A stretch of 64,000 bases of DNA from Alteripontixanthobacter sp. (GCA_039968605.1 JBDVPM010000008.1:1726968-1790967), one strand, 5' to 3'. Positions 54,560 through 62,778 are shown, counted from the first letter of the stretch. Numbers and translations are program-made. Notes: generated by a model not told the origin, from the letters alone.

Positions 54560-55712
54560 GTTCGGCGCCCTCCTTTTCGAGTTCGGCCTTCAACAGGAAG
54601 GCGTTGTCGGTCGCGATCCGCTGCCCCGGTTCAAGACCGGACAAGATCGTCACCATTCCGGCGGACCGGCTGCCTGTCGCTACCTCGCGAGCTTGGAAGC
54701 CGCGCTGTGTGCGCACAAACACGACGTCGCGGCCTTCGAGCACCTGCACGGCGTCCTCGGGAACCGCGATACGGCTCTGGTCCAATTCGCCCGACGGCCG
54801 GATGCGCGCCTGCAGGAAAGCGCCAGGTTGGAGACCCGGTATCGCCCGCGTCAGACTGAGTACGGCAGTGGCACTGCGACTTTCGGGATCGAGTGACGGC
54901 GTGACCGAACGCACGCGCGCACCGATCTCGCGGCCATCGCCGACGATCACGGCGGCCTCGTCGCCCGGCTGGATGCGCAACGCATCTTCCGAAGGCAACG
55001 CCACCTCTATCTGCAGCCCGTTCGGATTGATCACGCGGTAGAGTTCTTCACCAGCATCGACGAAGGAGCCAAGCACGATCGGAGCAGCGGTAACGCGGCC
55101 CGATAGCGGACTGGTGACAGCGAGCGAACGCCCATCGCCGCTGACACCCGCTGCAGCCACAGCGGCCTGAGCGCGGTTCAGTTCGGAGCGGGCAACGTCG
55201 AGATTTGCGCGCGCTGCTTCAAGGTCCTGCCTTGCCGTTACATTGGCATCGAACAAGCGCCGCTCGCGGTCATAGGCAGCTGAAAGCTCAGTTGCGCGGG
55301 CGCGGGCAACGCTAAGCTGTGAAGCGAGCGCAGCTGCATCGGCGCTTTCGATCCGAGCGACGGTCTCGCCTTGGCGGACATAGTCGCCAAGCGTCTTGCC
55401 AACACTACGGACCACGCCCGAAGCCCGCGCATCGATCCGCGCGCTGGCCGTCGGGCTTGCCGCAACCGTTGCAGGAAATACCAGTTCGACAGTAGCCCCG
55501 GTCTGCACCGCGGCGACCTTGATTTCGGCTGCGCGAATTTGATCGTCATCGATCAGGACGAAGCCCTCAGGCAGTTCCGTTTCGGCGACCTTGTCTTCTG
55601 TACGAGGGTCAGCTTGATTATCAGGCCACAGCAACATCAACAGCGCTGCAGCGAGAATGATGATACCGGCGATGATCGCCAGTCTTCTCCGGTTCATTGG
55701 AATGTTCCTCAT
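54549..55712 (-). CDS. czcB: CzcB-type membrane fusion protein
   Basis: 387 residues: N-terminal anchor (LAIIAGIIILAAALLMLLW), barrel-sandwich halves (RIDARASGVVRSVGKTLGDY), a coiled coil (about 120-195) and the beta-barrel (INPNGLQIEVALPSEDALRI). Adaptor of the Czc complex. The start overlaps the czcC stop at 55709-55712; an ATG at 55697 (MNRRRL) has a better Shine-Dalgarno (GAGGA) and may be the one used. No N-terminal metal-binding extension like that of CusB. Confidence 0.92.
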   Translation of the reverse strand: MRNIPMNRRRLAIIAGIIILAAALLMLLWPDNQADPRTEDKVAETELPEGFVLIDDDQIRAAEIKVAAVQTGATVELVFPATVAASPTASARIDARASGVVRSVGKTLGDYVRQGETVARIESADAAALASQLSVARARATELSAAYDRERRLFDANVTARQDLEAARANLDVARSELNRAQAAVAAAGVSGDGRSLAVTSPLSGRVTAAPIVLGSFVDAGEELYRVINPNGLQIEVALPSEDALRIQPGDEAAVIVGDGREIGARVRSVTPSLDPESRSATAVLSLTRAIPGLQPGAFLQARIRPSGELDQSRIAVPEDAVQVLEGRDVVFVRTQRGFQAREVATGSRSAGMVTILSGLEPGQRIATDNAFLLKAELEKEGAEHGH

Positions 55713-56962
55713 TGTGCGGCCAACCTGATGAGCTCGGCGGCAGCCTGTCCCCGGTCTTCTTGAGCGGTGATCAGCGCCTCGCGAATGGCATCACGCGCTT
55801 CGGCTGCGCTCAGCACCTCGATCAGCGGGAATCGGCCGTTGCGGTAACCGATGCGGACGAGCCGCAGCGCCTCCTCGGCCTGAGGAAGCGATGTCGTGGA
55901 AAGTGTTTCAACGCGCGCTTCGGCGGCAAGATATTGTGATCGTGCGCGCGTAACCGTCAGCTCAAAATCGGCCAGCGCGACAACCTCGCGTGCGTTGGCA
56001 GCGCGTAGCCTTGCTTCGGCCGCAGCGATGTTGCCCTGATTGCGGTTCCAGAAGGGAAGCGGAATGGATACGCCGACAAGAAAGGCGCTGTCGTTGCTTT
56101 CCTCGAAGCGTCGAACACCGGCGGAAACGACCGGATCCGGAATGCGCAGGCTGCGCTCGTAGTCGATCTCGGCCGCTGCTGTCGCGCTTTGGCCGCGGGC
56201 AACCTGCAATGGCAAGCTGGTCGCCGACGCAAGCACTGCGGCCGGAGGCTCGATGTTGGGAAACGCACCGGGGACGAGCGGCGGTGTGTCTTGCTCGCCC
56301 CATAGCGAGGCAAGCGCCGTGCGGGCTGCCAGGCTGTTCGCCTCCGCTGCCTGAAGTTCGGCACGCGCTTCTGCCAGCGTGGCCTCTGCCCGTAGTGCGC
56401 GCAGCGGTGGTTCGCGGCCCACCTCGACCAGGACGCCAGCTATGCGGGCCAGTTCCTCGTTTCGGTCGACCACATCGCGGGCAAGCTCGACCCGCGACGC
56501 TGCCGCCGCCGCTGCAACGTAGCGCTCACGGACAAGGAAGCCGAGTTCTGCACCGGCCAGGTCGGTCCGCAGATTTGCAAGCTGTGCCTGTGCCTCAGCT
56601 GCTGCGACGCGTGCGCCGCGCTTTCCGCCAAGTTCGATCCTCTGCCCGACCGCCAAAGTATATTCGGTAGCGCTTAGCCCAGAGAAGGCACCGCTCCCTG
56701 CGATGTTCTCGACCTCTAGCGAGACCTCGGGATTAGGCCGCAACCGGGCCTGGCCGACGAGCGCTTGCGCAGCTTCGGATTCCGCGCGTGGTCCGACAAT
56801 GCGCGGATTGAATGTGCTGGAAGTCGCGTCGTCGGCGACCCCTGTGAGATCGAGTGCTTCTTCAAGCGACACGATGGACGCATCCTGCGCGATGGCAGGC
56901 TGCACGAGCATGGCGAGAGCTAACCCTGCAAAGAGGGCGCTCCGCCGGAATGTGGCGAACAT
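55709..56962 (-). CDS. czcC: CzcC-type outer-membrane efflux channel
   Basis: 417 residues, signal peptide ending PAIAQ, then TolC repeats with RLRPNPEVSLEVENIAGSGA and YTLAVGQRIELGGKRGARVA, the conserved opening of CzcC/NccC channels, and VSIPLPFWNRNQGNIAAAEA in the second half. Exit duct for the Czc pump. Confidence 0.92.
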   Translation of the reverse strand: MFATFRRSALFAGLALAMLVQPAIAQDASIVSLEEALDLTGVADDATSSTFNPRIVGPRAESEAAQALVGQARLRPNPEVSLEVENIAGSGAFSGLSATEYTLAVGQRIELGGKRGARVAAAEAQAQLANLRTDLAGAELGFLVRERYVAAAAAASRVELARDVVDRNEELARIAGVLVEVGREPPLRALRAEATLAEARAELQAAEANSLAARTALASLWGEQDTPPLVPGAFPNIEPPAAVLASATSLPLQVARGQSATAAAEIDYERSLRIPDPVVSAGVRRFEESNDSAFLVGVSIPLPFWNRNQGNIAAAEARLRAANAREVVALADFELTVTRARSQYLAAEARVETLSTTSLPQAEEALRLVRIGYRNGRFPLIEVLSAAEARDAIREALITAQEDRGQAAAELIRLAAQ

Positions 56963-57026
56963 ATTGGGTGAATTCCTCTGCTGACGTTCAAAACGGCATC
57001 GGAACGGGTCCGATGCGCGAAGTACG

Positions 57027-57365
57027 TCAGGCTCGAGGAGGTGGCGTATCCAGTTCGATATTGCCTGAATCGAGCGCAGCGTGGCGCTTGCCGGAGTTCA
57101 GTGCGACAACCGAAGGCATTGAAACGCCTTCTCCCGATCGCCCCACCGTCTGCGACACGTGGTGACAATGACCGTGTGCGCAGGTGCCGTGTTTCTCGGG
57201 CGCGTTGCTCTCTTCACCCGGTTCGCCGTGCTGCTCTATCAGTGAAGCGACTTCAGGCTCGTCCGCGCATTCAGCTGCTTCCGCGACCGGAGCCCACAGG
57301 ACACCAATCGCGGTGAACAGCGTGATAAACTGCAGCATGAAGGATCGGGCGAAGAGCCGGGTCAT
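57027..57365 (-). CDS. Small secreted His/Cys-rich leader protein of the czc operon
   Basis: 112 residues: signal peptide (MLQFITLFTAIGVLWAPVAE, ending EAAE), acidic residues, a His/Cys cluster HGTCAHGHCHHV and a Pro end TPPPRA. The start is uncertain: ATG 57365 or the internal ATG at 57338. It lies 65 bp upstream of czcC, as the cysteine-containing protein does for cusC. Probably a periplasmic metal-binding protein (inference). Confidence 0.7.
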   Translation of the reverse strand: MTRLFARSFMLQFITLFTAIGVLWAPVAEAAECADEPEVASLIEQHGEPGEESNAPEKHGTCAHGHCHHVSQTVGRSGEGVSMPSVVALNSGKRHAALDSGNIELDTPPPRA

Positions 57366-57533
57366 CGGCGAGCGGTTAGCAGCCGGGTTCGGATTGCAAA
57401 AGAGATTATTTTCGGAATAGCATGTGATTTCATAACATTATCCGGGACGCGCTGCTTTCACTATTGGACACCAAACGACCCATTGTAATGAATTCGCTGG
57501 TAAATACTTTTTCCGTTCCAACTGTCATTGTGT

Positions 57534-57884
57534 CTATTGCAGAATTGCCCGCAAATCGCTCGGAATTCCCATCCGGGCGAATGCGCTGACATCGGAGCGC
57601 CCGCTATTTCCGACAGGCAAGCCGCCGATGAGATTCCCCAGCGGTGCGAGAGCCAGACGAACAATCTGACCGCTTACCTCCCTCCAGTCGCGCTGCCGGT
57701 AAGCGAGCGCCAGCATGCGCCAATGCGAGTAGCAATGGGCTTTCAGCCAGTTCTGCGCGACGATGTGCGCGCGCTCGAGATGATGCCAGGACTGATCGAT
57801 CTGGGCTTGATCTTCTGCCGCTCGCGCAGCTTGATATTCCCGAGCGAGAAATGCTGCGATCGCCGGAGGTGTGCGGTCAATCAT
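57534..57884 (-). CDS. DUF3703 protein
   Basis: 116 residues. WHHLERAHIVAQNWLKAHCY, MLALAYRQRDWREVSGQIVR and GNLIGGLPVGNSGRSDVSAF match the DUF3703 family, a soluble family often next to cation transporters in metal clusters. Function unknown. The ATG at 57884 overlaps the stop of the CDF-like transporter by 8 bp; the upstream extension of the frame is inside that gene. Confidence 0.83.
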   Translation of the reverse strand: MIDRTPPAIAAFLAREYQAARAAEDQAQIDQSWHHLERAHIVAQNWLKAHCYSHWRMLALAYRQRDWREVSGQIVRLALAPLGNLIGGLPVGNSGRSDVSAFARMGIPSDLRAILQ

Positions 57885-58497
57885 GCGCCAATTCCTGACG
57901 CGCCTGTGTGAATACTTCGCTGCTCCCCCAAATCGCGAGGCTCGCCATAATCCCGGCGACAAGCAGATCAGGCCAAGCCTGACCGGTGCCGAACACGCCC
58001 AGTGCGGCGGCAAGAACGGCGATATTGCCGATCGCGTCATTGCGCGAGCAGATCCAGACGGAGCGCATGTTCGCATCGCCTTCGCGATAGCGGAACAGCA
58101 GCAGCGCAACCGCTGCATTCACCAGCAGCGCCAGCGTTCCGATCAAACCCATCGTCTGCGGTTCGGGACTAGAGCCAACGGCGAGACCATAGACCGCATA
58201 ACCAATGACCCAGAGACCGAAGGCAAACATCGTCGCCGCTTTGAATAGTGCAGCCCGCGCTCGCCAGGAAAGCGCCATGCCAGCAACACCGAGACTGATC
58301 GCATAGTTGGCTGCATCGCCGAAAAAGTCGAGCGCATCGGCTTGAAGCGCTCGGGAGTCAGCCGCAATACCAGCGACAATCTCGACCACGAACATCGCAG
58401 CGTTCGCTATCAGGGCGATCCACAGGATCATCCTCCACCGCGGATTGTTGTTCGCGCTCTGGTCGGTTTCTGGGGTCTGACAGCAGGATTTTCCCAT
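57877..58497 (-). CDS. CDF-family-like cation transporter
   Basis: 206 residues, six helices. A short N-terminal KSCCQTP motif offers a Cys pair for metal. TM2 has ALQADALDFFGDAANY (Asp-x3-Asp in place of His-x3-Asp) and TM5 has RNDAIGNIAVL; these match the altered sites of the 50546 transporter. AAGGAGAG lies before the ATG at 58497. Under a MerR-type operator and co-translated with DUF3703. Likely exports Co, Zn or Cd. Confidence 0.85.
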   Translation of the reverse strand: MGKSCCQTPETDQSANNNPRWRMILWIALIANAAMFVVEIVAGIAADSRALQADALDFFGDAANYAISLGVAGMALSWRARAALFKAATMFAFGLWVIGYAVYGLAVGSSPEPQTMGLIGTLALLVNAAVALLLFRYREGDANMRSVWICSRNDAIGNIAVLAAALGVFGTGQAWPDLLVAGIMASLAIWGSSEVFTQARQELAHD

Positions 58498-58530
58498 GCC
58501 GCTCTCCTTGCAACGTTCGAGTCGCAAGGA

Positions 58531-58561
58531 CATATGCACCTTGTAGTAACTACAAGGTCAA
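58531..58561 (-). promoter_or_regulatory. MerR-family operator/promoter for the CDF-like gene
   Basis: A perfect 10-bp inverted repeat ACCTTGTAGT-A-ACTACAAGGT (58538-58558) lies between the divergent genes. On the minus strand a -35 TTGACC (58561-58556) is followed by 19 bp and CATATG, the long spacing of MerR-regulated promoters. The -10 match is weak. Confidence 0.8.
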
Positions 58562-58564
58562 GTG

Positions 58565-58960
58565 ATGCGTATCGGCGAACTGGCGAAAGCAACCGGCACC
58601 AAGGCGGAAACCATCCGCTACTACGAGCGGGAAGGGATCCTGCCTGCGGCGGACCGAACAGACAGCAACTATCGTGACTATTCTGACGAACATCTCGCAA
58701 CGCTCATATTCGTGCGACGCGCCCGGGCGCTAGGGTTCACGATGGCCCAAGTGCGTGAACTGCTCGCCCTGTCTGACCACGAAGACAAACCATGCCGCGA
58801 TGTGGACCAGCTCGTCCAGCGCCAGTTGGGCGAGGTCACGCGCAAGATCGCCGATCTGACGTCATTGCAAGACGAACTCCAGCACATGCTGCGATCATGC
58901 CAGGCAGACCGCATTGGTGAATGTCGGATCGTCGAAAGTTTGGCGCGGCCATTGCGGTGA
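58565..58960 (+). CDS. MerR-family metal-responsive regulator (CadR/PbrR-like)
   Basis: 131 residues. HTH MRIGELAKATGTKAETIRYY and NYRDYSDEHLATLIFVRRAR, the dimer helix, Cys near residue 79 (HEDKPCRDVD), then Cys-x7-Cys (SCQADRIGEC) near the end, the CadR/PbrR pattern for Cd, Pb or Zn rather than the CueR copper loop. Divergent from the CDF-like gene with the palindrome between. An ATG at 58565 is used; a GTG one codon upstream is possible. Confidence 0.88.
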   Translation: MRIGELAKATGTKAETIRYYEREGILPAADRTDSNYRDYSDEHLATLIFVRRARALGFTMAQVRELLALSDHEDKPCRDVDQLVQRQLGEVTRKIADLTSLQDELQHMLRSCQADRIGECRIVESLARPLR

Positions 58961-59237
58961 TGGAGACGTCACGGAAGTCAGTTTGCGGCGCACAGCAGAC
59001 CCTACAATTGCATCGGACGCAACGAGGCGGAGAAGGAATGCGGGTTGCTATACGAGGTACAATTCCAGAGCATCCGTAGCCCAACTCACAGTCTTAGCGG
59101 GTTAAATTTATCATTCGAATCCCTCCGCCGGATTCGATTGCGCTGACAGCGAATTCTAGCCGAGGCTCCGCACAAGGTTTGCTCATTGTCAATGGGTTAC
59201 GACGACGATCATTCACGCGAAGTTCGATACAGCTAGT
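58961..59237. other. Intergenic, no supported gene
   Basis: 277 bp between the MerR-family gene and the convergent integrase. Codon-like structure is absent and I see no strong hairpin or repeat. Confidence 0.5.
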
Positions 59238-60413
59238 CTACTCTTCAAGCACGAGCGTAGACAGTGCATCCTCTGAATCATCCTGCACTAGGTGCCCATA
59301 ATGCTTCTCGATCATGGCGACGCTCGTACCCGATAACTGTGCAACAGTGAGTATAGGAAGGCCAGCGCGGACCAGGTCCGTAATGACGCTATGTCGAAGC
59401 GTATAGGCACAAACGGCAATCGGTAGATTGGCTGCTTTGGTCGCCTCTTTGATAGGGCGCTTCCATGAGTCCTTAGCCCAAGCCTTACCGCTCGATCGAA
59501 CAAAGATGTAAGAGGCGGGTGGCTTTTGCTCGACTTGTTCGGCGAAGAAATCTGCCGTGTCTTTGGGCAGGGAAATCTGACGTGACCTATCATTCTTGTC
59601 TTTGCCAACGATCAAGGAACGGGTGCGCTGATCAAATTCGCGCGCAGTCAGAGCTGCGAGCGCACCGGGCCGAAGTGGCAACAAACATAGCCCCTTCACG
59701 AAAGGTCGCGCCTCATCGCTGACGGCATCGATTAGCCGCTTGCGCTCAACCCGGTCCAGATAGAGATCACGAGGCTTGCCGGCGCCCTTGAAGGGTCTTA
59801 ACGCTTCTTGCCAAGCGGCATCACTGCCTGGTCTACCGGGCTCCAGAACTTGCCTTAGTGCTGCCCGCAACGGAACCATATCCCGGTTGACGGTCGACTT
59901 AGCTCGTTCCTTCCATCGCTTCTCTCCAGTTTTGCTCCGACTGAGCAATGCGGGCGCCTGTTCCAGTCGCTTGCGCCAACTCCGCAAATGGTGTCGGCGC
60001 AGTTTTTCGAGCTTCACCTTGGCGATGGGATCGGAATAGACATGCCGTCGAAAAACGCCTTCGGCAATCGATCCGGGCTTTTGCTCCAGGTAAGCTTCGC
60101 AGGCATCCCTCACCGTCACCATGCTGCGGGCAAGATCGCCGCCAGATTCGACGGTGGCAGCCCATACCTCTGCGTCAGTCTTCGCCTGCTTAAAGACATC
60201 ATGACCTGACAGGGTGCCGTAATCGCCGAGTCGCTTTCGCTTATTGCGATTATTATCCGCATCATAGAACCTGGCGAACCACGTACCGCCAGCCGTCTTC
60301 TTCGATGGCCGATAACCGAGGTAGACGCCTTGGCGTAGACGATGCCAATGCGGTTCATCGCCCGCTCTTGGTTTCAACTTTTCACGATCCCCGATACGGC
60401 TCAAATCTGGCAT
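59238..60413 (-). CDS. int: Tyrosine recombinase/integrase of the island
   Basis: 391 residues. An N-terminal arm-binding part (WFARFYDADNNRNKRKRLGD), a core-binding SAM-like domain, and the catalytic domain with LLPLRPGALAAL (first Arg), YTLRHSVITDLV (Arg340; the usual box-II His is Tyr) and the nucleophile Tyr372 in IEKHYGHL. It starts 133 bp inside attR and reads toward the island interior. Mediates integration at the tRNA-Val 3' end, probably with the excisionase-type protein at 9715 for excision. Confidence 0.95.
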   Translation of the reverse strand: MPDLSRIGDREKLKPRAGDEPHWHRLRQGVYLGYRPSKKTAGGTWFARFYDADNNRNKRKRLGDYGTLSGHDVFKQAKTDAEVWAATVESGGDLARSMVTVRDACEAYLEQKPGSIAEGVFRRHVYSDPIAKVKLEKLRRHHLRSWRKRLEQAPALLSRSKTGEKRWKERAKSTVNRDMVPLRAALRQVLEPGRPGSDAAWQEALRPFKGAGKPRDLYLDRVERKRLIDAVSDEARPFVKGLCLLPLRPGALAALTAREFDQRTRSLIVGKDKNDRSRQISLPKDTADFFAEQVEQKPPASYIFVRSSGKAWAKDSWKRPIKEATKAANLPIAVCAYTLRHSVITDLVRAGLPILTVAQLSGTSVAMIEKHYGHLVQDDSEDALSTLVLEE

Positions 60414-60433
60414 TCGGAATCGCTATCCTAAAA

Positions 60434-60460
60434 TCCATGAAAAAAACATGAAAAACTTGG
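60434..60460. repeat. 27-bp direct repeat near attR (copy 2)
   Basis: Identical to 9535-9561 and in the same orientation. It lies 21 bp upstream of the integrase start and 86 bp before the attR core, so it may be both a recombinase arm site and part of the int promoter. Confidence 0.8.
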
Positions 60461-60546
60461 CTGGACAGTGGCGAACACCGACGAGCACCAAACCTTGTTT
60501 TTATTAGCTTTTTTGCTTTTCGAAAACCGTAGATTCCCGTTATTCC

Positions 60547-60608
60547 CACCCTTCACACGGGTGGGGTCGCAAGTTCAATCCTTGCCGCGCCCACCATCTT
60601 TTCAATGA
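60547..60608. other. attR, right attachment repeat
   Basis: 62 bp identical to attL, holding the 3' 50 bases of tRNA-Val. It cannot fold as a full tRNA because the acceptor 5' half and D arm are absent (ATTCC replaces AGAGCA before it). Marks the right edge of the island. Confidence 0.95.
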
Positions 60609-60859
60609 CTTAAAAGAGATGACCCACCACCCCGCACCGGGGTATTTTCGGGGTAGCCATAGACTTCCCCAAATCCTTTCCGAAAGGTCCGGTCTTGTCT
60701 TTCTGCAAAGGCCAACCAAACTTCCGCTTTTGGGGTGGTCAGCGGACGTACATCATTACCACCAAGCGGATCACTTCTGGTGATAATTTGACATCGCGAA
60801 ATGGACTTTGATCAGGGGATAAATGGTGTAGACTCCGCATGAATTAGGGGCATACGTCT

Positions 60860-61117
60860 ATGAATAGAATTCTATTGCTGCTCGTGTTGGCTTGTTCTTT
60901 GAGTGCATGCATTTCCGTCCCAAAGGTTGGAACTGATAGTTGGGAAGCAAGGTGCGCAGGAGTCTCAGGGGAACTCCTTGAACTAGCAGAACAACTTGCA
61001 CTGGCTAATGCCGAGGCTGAAAATTTGAGCCAAGAACGGTTCTTACGTAAGGCAGATCGATTGCGAACTTGTCCCAAAAAACTGTATCGTTTTTTCACCA
61101 ACGTAGCGGAGATTTGA
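60860..61117 (+). CDS. Small lipoprotein, unknown function
   Basis: 85 residues with a lipobox LSAC after a short hydrophobic leader, then a helical, charged body (GELLELAEQLALANAEAENL) and two more Cys (ARCAG, RTCPKK). Not recognised. AGGGG lies 10 bases before the ATG. It starts a three-gene run of exported proteins outside attR, in DNA that is visibly more AT-rich than the core genes. Confidence 0.65.
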   Translation: MNRILLLLVLACSLSACISVPKVGTDSWEARCAGVSGELLELAEQLALANAEAENLSQERFLRKADRLRTCPKKLYRFFTNVAEI

Positions 61118-61118
61118 G

Positions 61119-61418
61119 ATGCGCACACAAGTCAAGATCGGTGTCGCAATTGTAGCGGTTAGCTTCACCACTTCGCTATATGCTCAGGCTCAAGCACCTC
61201 AAGTTCCGGGTCAAACTCCGGCGTGCACCTACTATGGATTGCAATTCCTTTCTGATCTGAGAAAGCGTGCACTGCAACACGCTACTAGTCTTGGTTATTC
61301 AAGACGGGACATCGAGGATCTTGAAGGCAGAATCAGAGGAAGGAAGTGCGCTGACGAGAAATTAGTTAAGTTTTACAGCAACCTCCTCGGAATTCGTCAG
61401 CGAAGTGCTAACCAGTAA
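61119..61418 (+). CDS. Small secreted protein, unknown function
   Basis: 99 residues: a signal peptide (IGVAIVAVSFTTSLYAQA), then a helical domain with two Cys (TPACTYYGLQFLSDLRKRAL; RGRKCADEK) likely to pair. Not recognised. It starts one base after the previous stop, so the two are co-translated. Confidence 0.65.
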   Translation: MRTQVKIGVAIVAVSFTTSLYAQAQAPQVPGQTPACTYYGLQFLSDLRKRALQHATSLGYSRRDIEDLEGRIRGRKCADEKLVKFYSNLLGIRQRSANQ

Positions 61419-61435
61419 TGGGGATTGGAGGAGGT

Positions 61436-62008
61436 ATGTCTTGGAGAAAATTTGCTAGCCATTTATGGGCAGTCGCATTGATCTCAGTGATAGCAGGATC
61501 CGCGTTGCATGCTCAGGACCGATCGAATGAGATGGCTTCGAACGACGTTGTCGTAGATCAATCCCTAGATCCATTGACCGAAGCCTTTACTGATGCGGTG
61601 TCGGATGAACCGAATGAGGCCGCAATCGAGTTCGAAGGCTGGAAGCAAGGCTATTATGAGCGGAGTTGGGAATGGCACCTATGGACGAACAAGATCATTT
61701 TCTGGTTCGTTCTATTTGTCGTGACTTTTAGTCTTTTAATTGCAGGCGCGCAATTCGTCGGAGACCTGAGGCGTGGAAGCCTGCCAGAAACCAACAGCAA
61801 AGATAAGCAAGGAGAGGAAAACGGCGACTCTCACCAGTATGATATTCAAGCTTCTTTTGAGAGCGTCTCTATCAAGTCAAAGACCATCGGGGCGGTCATC
61901 TTGGTATTCTCGGGCGTCTTCTTTTTCCTATATCTGGTTTACGTCTATCCTATGGACGTCATTGAAGCAGAGGATGAAAAGCTGTCCGATGTAATCTCAG
62001 AGCCTTGA
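61436..62008 (+). CDS. Membrane protein, unknown function
   Basis: 190 residues. A signal-like N-terminus (WAVALISVIAGSALHAQ), then acidic residues, and two helices (IIFWFVLFVVTFSLLIAGAQ; GAVILVFSGVFFFLYLVYVY). The ATG at 61436 was chosen for GGAGGAGG just upstream; an ATG at 61418 overlaps the previous stop. Together the three genes look like a small envelope complex. I cannot name a function. Confidence 0.68.
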   Translation: MSWRKFASHLWAVALISVIAGSALHAQDRSNEMASNDVVVDQSLDPLTEAFTDAVSDEPNEAAIEFEGWKQGYYERSWEWHLWTNKIIFWFVLFVVTFSLLIAGAQFVGDLRRGSLPETNSKDKQGEENGDSHQYDIQASFESVSIKSKTIGAVILVFSGVFFFLYLVYVYPMDVIEAEDEKLSDVISEP

Positions 62009-62239
62009 TCTAGATTTGAGTTGATCAGAGTAAGACTTGTTGAGAAAGCCTTGTCCACAAACGGGTCGTTAGCAGACAGTCCGCTTTTTCGGAATAATGT
62101 GCTGTGTCAGACATTCGGCCGCGATGCAAAGAGCTAGTTACCCGAGGCGCTCATACCGCATAGGGGCTCACGTCGCTATTCGCGCACCCATAGCAAAGGC
62201 GATGGTGCGGCCCCTCGCTCTCGATGGGCCTACGGCAGC

Positions 62240-62778
62240 GGAGACATGGCCGCGTAAACGGGAAGTAAGACCCCTTGGAGGTCCGACAGAAATGGTGCGC
62301 GATGCTCAGATCCTGCCTGAGGACTGGGAGAGGATTGTCACATCAGATAAGGTGGGCATCGCTTTGAATGGGAGCACTATCCGTCTCGAGGGATCGACCC
62401 TTCAGGGGGCACGCCATCCGTACTGATTACGGGGATCAGCTTTTCTGAGGCTTCGCTGGTCAAGGTCCTTGATCGCTACTGCCCAAATTCGCCAGGCAAA
62501 GTCATAATGCAGCCGCCAACTCCCAACTTGGATGAAAAATTCGGGAACCCCTCGTCAGCCTTTCAAAACTGCGTGTCCAACCAAAAGGATATTTGACCGA
62601 TAAGGCCGGGCGATCTTACTGCGTCTATTGCTCAAGCCGAACAGTCGACTGGGCTGGGTCGAACCACGACCGATAAACTAATGCGGGAAGGCACGCTCAA
62701 TAGAAAAAAGTGGGCAGAGGCGCGTTAATCACAGTCGAAAGCATCGAACGCTTGGTGGGTGCGAAAATTACGCAGTAG
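62240..62778 (+). pseudogene. Decayed copy of the excisionase-type gene
   Basis: Translated in pieces, it matches the 9715-10365 protein over most of its length: KREVRPLGGPTEMVRDAQ, then after a frameshift near 62405 GTPSVLITGISFSEASLVKV, then STGLGRTTTDKLMREGTL and TVESIERLVGAKITQ. It has a frameshift near 62405, an in-frame TGA at 62594-62596 in place of a Gln codon, and another frameshift near 62710. The N-terminal part is degraded. Points to a second, older element beside the island. Confidence 0.85.

Larger units (their letters stand above)
9451..60608. mobile_element. Integrated heavy-metal resistance genomic island (about 51 kb) at tRNA-Val
   Basis: Both ends carry the same 62-bp sequence in direct orientation: the anticodon stem through the 3' end of the tRNA plus 12 bp. 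The left end has an excisionase-type HTH gene (9715-10365) and the right end a tyrosine recombinase (59238-60413), the normal layout of a tRNA-targeted integrative element. Cargo is a multidrug-type pump, mercury, copper/silver and cobalt/zinc/cadmium resistance, and a block of plasmid-like genes with two exonucleases. I saw no relaxase, coupling protein or type IV secretion genes, so transfer, if any, would rely on a helper (inference). Confidence 0.93.

Noticed and set aside
60547-60608. Second tRNA-Val gene
   Set aside because: Only the 3' 50 bases are present; no D arm or 5' acceptor strand.
9451-60608. Insertion sequences or transposases inside the island
   Set aside because: I found no DDE transposase motifs or IS-type terminal inverted repeats, and no relaxase or type IV secretion genes.
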